Positions 10,701-15,848 of a DNA stretch of 19,552 nt are shown one piece after another (the first letter of the stretch is position 1; each line of letters opens with the position of its first letter). A program made the translations under genes and the position numbers. The notes under the pieces are model-generated. The model saw only the letters and a list, made by a program, of their open reading frames with translations. It was not told the DNA's origin and did no database searches. Origin of the DNA: Patescibacteria group bacterium (GTDB lineage: Bacteria > Patescibacteriota > Gracilibacteria > UM-FILTER-43-11); assembly GCA_018814945.1 (NCBI GenBank), contig JAHIYT010000110.1, forward strand, positions 1 to 19,552, in the 5' to 3' direction.

Positions 10701-13700
10701 ATTGGCATATAGCGATCAATTAGATAAAGAAGCTGAAGAGTTAAAAGATGTGAGAGATTTATACGCACTTGCAAAAGTGCCACCAAGAAGCGCACTGCAA
10801 TATGAACTGGCAAGCGTAGAATATGAACCGGTAATAGATAATGAAGAAAGGCGAGTATTTTCAAGCGCGGTAATACCAACCAATTCAACAAATAATATCT
10901 TTGCACAACTTGAAGAGGAGAAAGTTGAACTTTTAGAAACGATTGAACGTAAAGCTAAAGCAATCACAGGTGAAGCTATAGATTCGGATGATGGATATTG
11001 TAGCGGAGTTTGTCTACCAGACCCAATCACAGATCAACCTACTGAATTTATTCCAGTTATATACAATCCGATTAATTCCGAGACATTATTCTTACCATCT
11101 GGTCATGTTGTTTATAGCGACGGAACTGCATTGTACTTAAAACGAGATTTAACTATTGATACGGAAGATGTAAATACTGGCGATAGTGAAATTCTTGAAC
11201 TTAGTTTAAATAAAACTTTCCTTTCACGGCTTGGTCAGTATCCGGACAGCATGGAAGCAATTAACATGCTCAAAACAACATTGGTTGAAAATGGTTCAGT
11301 GGAATTCACGTGGCTACCAAGCACGAATCCAAATGCATACGGATATGGAATAGAGTTAGAGAGATCAATTCTTGGTTACGATATAGACAGATATAGTAAC
11401 GAATTGCCTGACACCAAATTTGTACTATTACCACCAGATGAAACAGGTAAAGTCCCTGAGGTGCTGGTAGATGGTGAAGTAATTCCTTACGGAGTGCTTA
11501 TTACCAGCATAGAAGATGAAGAAGAAGCCAGAGAACATTTTGGAATTGAAGCAGATGAATTTAGAACCGGAGCTTCGCAAGTAACATTCACGACAATAAA
11601 CGGTGCAACTATTACATTAGATGAAAACAAGGCGGTTTACTTTGATAAGTACACAGGCTCTTCTTATGGTATGAACATGGTTAATGGCTATTACCACATA
11701 AAGATGACGTGGTTTAGTAGGGAGGGAAGAGTAGCGAGTTATAACCAAAGTGAACTTCTTGCACCACAGATTTATGTAGACGCGGCACCTCCAATTGATA
11801 TCGCAGAATCAGATACTTATTACGTTCCAATTTACAAAGAAAAACGTATTAATGCCGGTGAAATATTTGTAGATCTTTCTGATGTTTACAATTATTACTG
11901 GTATGTAGATGTTGAAAATAACCCATTAACCCCGGAGATTGGCGACCAATTATTTATATCACCTCAACACGAGCCTAAAGAATTTTCAGTTAAACTAGTT
12001 GCAACCCAAAATATTGAAGATGAATTGTTTGAAAAATATGAAAAAACTTTCAAGGTTGTAGTTTATGTTCCTAAAATTGAATTAGAACCAGATCCGCTTG
12101 GTGATGGAACTGTACAGGGTACACTCAAACATATTAATGAAGCTCCAAATGATTACTTGAGCAATATTCCGTTTAGTCTGTTCCGCAAGAGGTGGAATAC
12201 ATGGAAAAATTTAGGTCTGCTTATCGCCAAGGATGGAGCAAGTACACCGCCACTTAATGATCACTCAGATAAACCATATGTATATCCGGACAGCTACTAC
12301 ACAATAACTGATGAAGGAGAATATGTTATTTCCGGAATTGATTTTACCGATCCAAGTCCAATTATATTAAGAGATTTTGAAGCTGAAGATATTGCACGTG
12401 TACTGCCTGAAACCGGTAGGATAGAACTATTACAAGAAGGTTATAAAATACAGCCACTTTCAGCAACACCAAACTTACCTACTAGAGTTGCGGTTATAGA
12501 AGAAGAAACTGATTTAATAGCAGGCAATGTCTATTACGTACCTGATATGAATACAGATGTAGAAACAATAGAAGAGGACTTAAACATAAATAATATATTT
12601 GAGATAGGAACCACAGTTGGTGACGCAAATTTAAACGACGACATAATAGCTATAAATATTCCTGGTTACGCTCCGAGTTATCCAGGTGGCGTTGCCATAT
12701 TTAATCAAACCCCACCACAAAAGAACATTGCACTTATTGATACAGATGGTTCTATTAGAATTATGCAATCTGGCTACAAGTTAAGAATTAAGAATGAAAG
12801 CAATGAAGGAGAAAGATATATCTTCCAAATAATTACAGAAAATGATGATGAGATTTTTGACGTATATATTCATGCTAATTTCAACAACCTCGCTATCCAA
12901 CATGGTGAAGTAATGGATGAACAAAGCACAGTAATCGGATTAAACGAAATAGAGAGAATATTCGCACAATCGGATGATCAATCCGATCTTCAATCCGAAC
13001 AGCTATCCGATCCCCCATCCGAAAACCCTTTCCCAGATCTAGATAGCAGTCATCCATTCTATGAAGAAATTATAAATTTGTATAAAGCTAGGGTTATAAG
13101 TGGTTATGGAGATGGAACATTTAAAGCAGATGAAAAATTAACGCGTGCAGAATTTATTAAAATTGCATTAGGTGTTACAAACTGTTACGACTGTACAATG
13201 GCAACGGATGCGCAGAAAGAAAAATACAAACCATTCGCACCATTCCCAGATGTTAAGTTGCCTGCTTGGTATTACTACTGTGTATCAATCGCTAAAGACC
13301 TAGCTATGATCACAGGTTATGGTGATGGGCTATTCAGACCAAATAGAAATATAAGCAGGGCAGAAGCTGCAGCGGTACTACTTAGACAATCGCAAATAGA
13401 AATAATGGAAATGCCTGAAGGATTCTTTCAGGATATCCCGGAATATGCTTGGTATAAAGATTACGTTTACACCGCTGTTATGATAGGACTTATTAAAAAT
13501 GATTTTGGATTTGTACATCCGGATGAAGAAATTACCCGTGGTGAATTTGCATTTATGGGTACTGGCGTAATGAATATGTACGATTGTCATGAAGTGGATG
13601 AAGATGGTGATGGTATGCCTGACTGGTGGGAAGTTGAAAATAACTTGGACCCACTGTTTGCAGGCGATGCGGATGATGACAACGACGGTGATGGAAGAGA

Positions 13701-14256
13701 TAATTTGCAAGAATGGTTAGATGGAACTGATCCAAATGTTGCAGATACCCCTGAAGAGCCTGCAATAGAAGAGGGGGTATGTCCATGTACCGATAATCCA
13801 AATCAAAATGACACGGATGGCGATGGATTGATTGACCCATGTGATGATGACCTAGATGGCGACAGTATACCAAATACTTTATGTATGTTTGATGACAGCG
13901 GACTTGTTGACGACGAGCTTGCAGCAGGAAGTGTGGATAATTGTATATTTGATCCAAACGAAGATCAGCTAGATAGTGACTTTAATTATGTTGGAGATAT
14001 ATGTGAACCAACCGATGAATGTCCACCTATACCGGAAGATTACGATGGTGTACTGGATGGAGATGGATGCCCAGATATAGATGATTATTTTGAAGACAAT
14101 CCACCCGGCATTTATGTAAATAGTGGCCCAGCTTGTAATTTTATTGATTACGAATCAGATTTTGTTGAGGGGGATGTAATCATGACAGCAATTACGGATA
14201 TAACTACTCACGATGTAATTTTTGAAGGAAGTAATGAAGCAACTTATCAACCATAA
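1741..14256 (+). CDS. Giant secreted SLH-anchored surface protein (about 4,171 aa)
   Basis: An exported mosaic protein of roughly 0.46 MDa, strongly acidic. Visible parts, in residues from the ATG: signal peptide remnant 1-22; an alpha/beta-looking N-terminal region with LAGVIIIGDVPIPVV (127-141) and SIYPYTDF, loosely like the fold of caspase/gingipain-type domains but with no catalytic His/Cys pair I can identify; a Gly/Glu/Asp linker near 810-830; beta-rich Ig/invasin-like segments about 900-1480; three FG-GAP/VCBS-like repeats with Asp/Asn-rich loops (1515-1660); a DUF11-like domain (1786-1882); a Cys-bordered Pro/Gly/Met-rich segment (2029-2147); helical regions; an LPxLP tract (2567-2631); an acidic coiled-coil-like stretch (about 2717-2860); further beta domains including a duplicated GRIELLQEGYK / GSIRIMQSGYK motif (3559, 3670); a QSDx linker; three SLH domains (3763-3815, 3834-3890, 3894-3947); and calcium-binding thrombospondin-3-like DxDxDG repeats (3953-4110). 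SLH domains attach proteins to cell-wall polymers in many bacteria, so wall anchoring is expected. Whether it is an adhesin, an S-layer component or a host-contact protein is not known. First gene of a five-gene operon. The true start is probably upstream of 1741. Confidence 0.9.
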   Translation: MLANQLGYLGLSPFAIKNVNAQSFTPITNNQVDPYNNHDELGLIAILVESSLLSDGSLKNDIVRYAKNAQERIPHSKAFIMEVDKEESTLKISTVLEKLYYEGLDTDLLDDSILNNDLVIEDDNKLAGVIIIGDVPIPVVHDETIHPSIYPYTDFYRKMYIYNYETENFELNGDAESYNPEIWHGIIVPPSKDPSTGKQQLEDYFEKNNAYSEGDPDYTEFDKRMLYANFPEMEDQMNFMDYRNYERYGDYMEEMAFYRYNKHLLKELIGEVSTDMGSSDPIIPDETIDSMLDVTTDFLLEKYMTPLSTALKIYRGKLNDKIDESGRWTSSEIDTPDSLVSMRDEYAKFDLREKQMSLENEIDEVIEDEVSELDRAIEVTTGATLKVNLVIFDIDTDTTSFTFDSYVDGQRVLDITNVQDCGIYRGSKRSRGESVLENNSVLVKANRMYNPASLIEPPDDDDWELEEDEDYIDYAGCVFNNSVEVDTDEIELNPNFCKTEEAILSLFDIIGSREEEERIFEPGTCSIDFMSFHTGNDLDFAATAAGSDIIGKTMGEVINDVYSKLRNSGHITEIATTQRARASAVLRALIKNDLTVEYEPIIGADIRVWANEKTKDIDSLDKHTEPTSSTIATIKHIGEPRVINGELNFPQIVTHSIPSDGIRYIGLADNGERKEYEYPNIYRIEGENAGEIADNLISTIIDKEDELETLIGGTTNVISRFFYDNSEVIEPIIWNSLGTDQKLAEIIPKYLDRDSLMPAPNNSPPRYPQNKPSGYEVMHIVSNGDTWGYNFGLNSAMRPISDEALENAQAAAEESGDGDGEGEAGDEGGISDEGNYVCGDPKGVEIWEWFDALQCWIEEEIIPAAELFKLDESCGAALPEAEEEDEEDEGYVDLIEDTSGIPVQINAVMERKSLVIDQQEIIKLYPLNSEGNSVIGYIDTPVHLELSNLDIGEFDKNDFNIFTGEEQVIFTAKEIGTSQLYITMGDIELSPPLQINVYEYIDIAWSDQAFEDGAKTNFNINVKLFNPSGQRITDVNTDIVLSAQQPTDGGFEDGGRIQLIEGGGSIVFEPTPGPTEIVLIEKDQYITNNPYTIYPPPNQPVQLVIKSPSYIPVGEISEMEVAAVDIYGVTVLDFNESIELNINEESEEYASILNPNLTLSNGKGNVRIQANKHTGEILLTASHPDLKGGVSVLPILARVESDDWSSMYSQNLFASFVGFPAGNFFEENYFGGAHLFNGKTEAVYSFLTGPTPAPVISVEPNYKINLTQPQQKVYVGTLGSSILLQAFDLGSLKTLINKTIPLDFDDVIMWEQGMTPEQNNLYVELLDNNYKITETNSGIKISTIFDEVILDVRKDEISIPNPDYILEYNPEPEFNLIELILTDGFGNTARLMLNLEPESLDENNFDLIDGGYLVERTYSGNSTNAPSGIVLYEFGAEIEKEIRGEYYGLEGESNYIQLFASGSPVGEAVRYNLPSNGILLGDPTIQIKTKSSSGLNYDKSKGNKIYQDSRNAQIISINHFNFNNDGYEDVAMVMEDGRIRLLEGGATEPILQDRGDIAFFGDGTIAVEVFDFANDNYEDLLVATDEGRLAILHNDKEVITRTDQKIKVGKKLYTLLKGDMDKDGFEDLVTLDSRGDIRIFYNQNNVIPENGTLIGNYGFSLALGNNLYKDLDVRYPGLDPPTSSGGIDLSALPIPSLPTPGVEPSGSQTNAMQDFLDGNITNPSESKSNSLIDALREMAAAAREDPAAFAGGSAPPLLPWPEENSTATKSDDELETYFAPVEDTSFLNVSKTVYNKERPDEPNIDLDESLVYTIDIYSSSTVSNVVFADTVPDALTADLTTAICEGAGCANFETTQSGIRLFLSGITLYAGSTTRISYEATVAHTPRASVLIQQLTDPLSISDPYLDIMVSPPYNTTGDWIQHYTTGPRSYAIRSTSGDIAEPSDMEAALEESGDFIATLAAFGEEEYDEDNQPDFSTIEFPDAVGDALNEATGGDECFDVNPIDGQMQLGCSSQALDDIAGAINDFACMGGGCFPMPFNYTFMVPQEMPFPIFAFPTTQPTAVGPIPFIWPGSFIGASNISGPIVSMMRFYMGISLTGGMGIAMCWGPYMGSTTPPPPMAPIPYPPPIGNCMVTALPADKIWGGLCGKIEEGINQLMQWINSGINKINSAAASVNNNQNIPAEFTQTGGDNSAGGLEIGLAVNLGESMKFEPPAQGFSNLHIPAFDSLGGVISSWVDRQTMEIVNKLLTLPTFYIYLPDIKSLFSLDIEKTEKAAEIWVENMGRSPAVTGAALKEIKTNDEEGFLEGMDALEAQARIFNLNALEGIYDVASALPLVNISEYPIEFKVPWLSAAEIQAYIIELEQWKTHYEREFNRVKDKWEKLTCSAGDNETAGQTADEISECAAMKIAEAFTADFEPLLESVQENIEVLQSYLKFPRQFVKYKSQLADYVRGVACYLDTIAQMLGGWYGTIKEQVITWAELILTIIEIIKNIKELFDLFIDFDTSCSICTNERNANFGWWMLLGLILPEIPIISFPKWPDIVFDISNIDAAINVELPILRITPEPIPLPPLPYLRLPDFPTFDLLLSLPPLPVLPRLPEFPDLPELPPLPTVDLPTLPSPPKLPDIGKPFELIIPIIEQLLNIWCLMKKAFAPVPEASLNDQITLLTNRPAYLIPLDMLKLQLPNIAPFDLGFNEMRIDVTAYLGLRIQLVSKALESGAEQWNEWIEAIPEAMNEAYEEWLAAQETFVQSKIDEFEEKMAEGTQWLEDQYQEGLDEMTEDLAEAFEAADEYLRDKEDEWQDWADEQGLEIDYQDYVNAINDANGKIEDWGNDVTDKIDEFFDENINFSNLWNDFVELGNLLGKISEKYWNKPEVLEEVNKNVINASEKEELKIYLQACLSDEEQCFNGDAYLSYSEQQNIDYTLQTNLEKQFLGLLAELNVVVDEIKNAELVDFRKVKEDLGVPDYKLEPRINSEDKINWMRGELLAYSDQLDKEAEELKDVRDLYALAKVPPRSALQYELASVEYEPVIDNEERRVFSSAVIPTNSTNNIFAQLEEEKVELLETIERKAKAITGEAIDSDDGYCSGVCLPDPITDQPTEFIPVIYNPINSETLFLPSGHVVYSDGTALYLKRDLTIDTEDVNTGDSEILELSLNKTFLSRLGQYPDSMEAINMLKTTLVENGSVEFTWLPSTNPNAYGYGIELERSILGYDIDRYSNELPDTKFVLLPPDETGKVPEVLVDGEVIPYGVLITSIEDEEEAREHFGIEADEFRTGASQVTFTTINGATITLDENKAVYFDKYTGSSYGMNMVNGYYHIKMTWFSREGRVASYNQSELLAPQIYVDAAPPIDIAESDTYYVPIYKEKRINAGEIFVDLSDVYNYYWYVDVENNPLTPEIGDQLFISPQHEPKEFSVKLVATQNIEDELFEKYEKTFKVVVYVPKIELEPDPLGDGTVQGTLKHINEAPNDYLSNIPFSLFRKRWNTWKNLGLLIAKDGASTPPLNDHSDKPYVYPDSYYTITDEGEYVISGIDFTDPSPIILRDFEAEDIARVLPETGRIELLQEGYKIQPLSATPNLPTRVAVIEEETDLIAGNVYYVPDMNTDVETIEEDLNINNIFEIGTTVGDANLNDDIIAINIPGYAPSYPGGVAIFNQTPPQKNIALIDTDGSIRIMQSGYKLRIKNESNEGERYIFQIITENDDEIFDVYIHANFNNLAIQHGEVMDEQSTVIGLNEIERIFAQSDDQSDLQSEQLSDPPSENPFPDLDSSHPFYEEIINLYKARVISGYGDGTFKADEKLTRAEFIKIALGVTNCYDCTMATDAQKEKYKPFAPFPDVKLPAWYYYCVSIAKDLAMITGYGDGLFRPNRNISRAEAAAVLLRQSQIEIMEMPEGFFQDIPEYAWYKDYVYTAVMIGLIKNDFGFVHPDEEITRGEFAFMGTGVMNMYDCHEVDEDGDGMPDWWEVENNLDPLFAGDADDDNDGDGRDNLQEWLDGTDPNVADTPEEPAIEEGVCPCTDNPNQNDTDGDGLIDPCDDDLDGDSIPNTLCMFDDSGLVDDELAAGSVDNCIFDPNEDQLDSDFNYVGDICEPTDECPPIPEDYDGVLDGDGCPDIDDYFEDNPPGIYVNSGPACNFIDYESDFVEGDVIMTAITDITTHDVIFEGSNEATYQP
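9439..9633 (+). repeat. LPxLP proline-leucine tract inside the giant protein
   Basis: Residues 2567-2631 alternate Pro and Leu in short units (PLPPLPYLRLP, LPPLPVLPRLPEFPDLPEL, LPTLPSPPKLP), about one Pro in every two to three residues. Such tracts form extended polyproline rods or docking surfaces. It follows a hydrophobic helical region and precedes the acidic helical region, so it may act as a stiff spacer. The nucleotide units (CCGxxxTTACCG-like) vary, so this is an old repeat, not a fresh slippage product. Confidence 0.8.
12967..13026 (+). repeat. Five 12-base units encoding a QSDx linker before the SLH domains
   Basis: Five consecutive four-codon units read QSDD, QSDL, QSEQ, LSDP, PSEN. 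The first two units are CAATCGGATGAT and CAATCCGATCTT, and the later ones have diverged. The array ends immediately before the first SLH domain (PFPDLD...), as expected for a flexible linker. A second array of the same unit and the same total length occurs in the gene at 15848-17794. Confidence 0.8.
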
Positions 14257-14257
14257 A

Positions 14258-15064
14258 ATGAAAAAACTTATTCCAATCATAGGTTTCGCAATGCTAATAG
14301 TAGGAATACTGGGATGGCACGAGACGTCGTACCCACAACTAGACGTACCGCATTCAGAAGCCAATACTTGTTGGCAAGCCTATGAAGATAGTATCGAAGC
14401 GATTGAAAATTCTTGGGAGGAAAATTTACAAACCCTTATGGACCAAGAAAAGGCATCTAGTGAAATGGTAGATGAAGCATTTGAAGGCTTCCGCAGTTAT
14501 AAATGTATGCTGGAGTATGTCTGTAGATCTGTTCAGTATAGCGGATATGGATCACCACTGAGCGCTATAGGCACAGGTTTAACAAAAGCTCATATAGGTA
14601 GCATTGCCGGCTGCCAAGACCCGGAAGATATTGGACTGCCAGGCGGATTTGAAGAAGTAATGACGAGCATAATCACACTTGGATACGATCAAGCAGATAT
14701 TCAATACAACAAATATCCGTTTTATGAACAATGCATGACAGATGTAAATAATCCCGAATCAATAAGTCTAACAAGCTCACAGGAAAATTATAATACTTGC
14801 ATGCAATACATAGATAAAAAACTTGGATGTAGAAATACTGAAGAGGGTGTAAAAAACTGCCTGCTGGATAATTCAAGCGCTTTTGTAAAAATGGAAACTG
14901 CACTAAGAAAAAATCAGGCAGATCAAAAAGTGGCTGCATTTGAAAACAAAATGAATTCAATAATGACAAAAATGTTTACATTAGAAGCCCATGTTGGCTA
15001 CTTGCAAAATAATTTAAGAGAACTTTATAACCGATATGACTGCTTCCCAAGTAGTTGTAATTAA
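14258..15064 (+). CDS. Secreted Cys-containing helical protein, unknown function (268 aa)
   Basis: Not recognised. The N-terminus MKKLIPIIGFAMLIVGILGW is a Sec signal peptide or single membrane anchor. The remainder is mostly helical and polar, with ten cysteines spread through it (for example CW, KCMLEYVC, GCQDP, QCM, TCMQYI, LGCRN, NCLLD and a DCFPSSC terminus). An even number suggests disulfides and an extracytoplasmic location. The chosen ATG at 14258 follows the giant gene's TAA after one base, matching the TAATG-like junctions of the next genes. An in-frame ATG at 14234, with AAGGAAG just upstream, would add eight residues and overlap the giant gene. Either way, coupling to the giant gene is likely. 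The C-terminal half (about residues 205-255) looks like a coiled coil. Confidence 0.85.
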   Translation: MKKLIPIIGFAMLIVGILGWHETSYPQLDVPHSEANTCWQAYEDSIEAIENSWEENLQTLMDQEKASSEMVDEAFEGFRSYKCMLEYVCRSVQYSGYGSPLSAIGTGLTKAHIGSIAGCQDPEDIGLPGGFEEVMTSIITLGYDQADIQYNKYPFYEQCMTDVNNPESISLTSSQENYNTCMQYIDKKLGCRNTEEGVKNCLLDNSSAFVKMETALRKNQADQKVAAFENKMNSIMTKMFTLEAHVGYLQNNLRELYNRYDCFPSSCN

Positions 15065-15068
15065 TGCA

Positions 15069-15848
15069 ATGAAATTAAAAAAAGTTTTAATCATAGTGCT
15101 AAGCTTTGTTCTAATAGGTATACACATACCGACTGGCTATAGTGAAGGCGAAGAATTAACCGAACCTCAAAAAGAATGTGAGGATAAAAAACCAGATTTT
15201 CTTGAAAAAAACGAAGAAGGAATTTTTGTTTTAATCAAAACGTTAGAAGATGAAATAACAGCCGGTACAACCAAATTAAATATAGATACTCTTAACGAGA
15301 AATTTGAAGATGCACAAAATAAATATCACAAATATATACAATGTATTTTCGATTATTCCGAAAACAGAGTTCTGGAAAAATTGATAAAACCGGATGGAGA
15401 ATATCCATCTGCAGAAGAAACATGTGGAATTGATGTGGTATCAATTATTGGTGATACAAATCCGGATCAAATGCTCACACCACTGTTAAACACATATAAT
15501 ATTTACTCAGAATATTTAGATGAATTGGGGTACATATATTTAAGATCAGGACGAGTTGATTCGGGAGAAGGCGGGGAAAACCTTTATAACGCATTACAAC
15601 AATACAATATTCTATCCGCTTCTTTTGATGAATTTAATAGAAAAATAAGTTCTGAAAAGGCAAATGCACTAGTCGCAATGGATATTACATTCGTTACTCT
15701 AAAAGAACTTAGACTCGCATTTGTAATGCACAACCATTTTCAATGTATGCTATTTAATTTAGAAAAATATAGAAACTTCTTGGGTAAGATTCGTACTCTT
15801 GTAGAAGGCTTACCAGGAAAACTCAAAGATGCAAGTATGACAAAATAA
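15069..15848 (+). CDS. Secreted helical protein, unknown function (259 aa)
   Basis: Not recognised. The start MKLKKVLIIVLSFVLIGIHIPTGYSEG is a clear signal peptide, probably cut near GYS or SEG. The mature part is acidic and strongly helical (LEDEITAGTTKLNIDTLNEKFEDAQNKYHKY...), with four cysteines that could make two disulfides. The ATG begins four bases after the previous TAA with no Shine-Dalgarno sequence. An upstream in-frame start at 15036 would put polar residues before the signal peptide and overlap the previous gene, so it is less likely. The size and style match the gene before it (signal peptide, helical body, scattered Cys), so the two could be distant paralogues or partners, but I cannot align them convincingly by eye. 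Confidence 0.85.
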   Translation: MKLKKVLIIVLSFVLIGIHIPTGYSEGEELTEPQKECEDKKPDFLEKNEEGIFVLIKTLEDEITAGTTKLNIDTLNEKFEDAQNKYHKYIQCIFDYSENRVLEKLIKPDGEYPSAEETCGIDVVSIIGDTNPDQMLTPLLNTYNIYSEYLDELGYIYLRSGRVDSGEGGENLYNALQQYNILSASFDEFNRKISSEKANALVAMDITFVTLKELRLAFVMHNHFQCMLFNLEKYRNFLGKIRTLVEGLPGKLKDASMTK

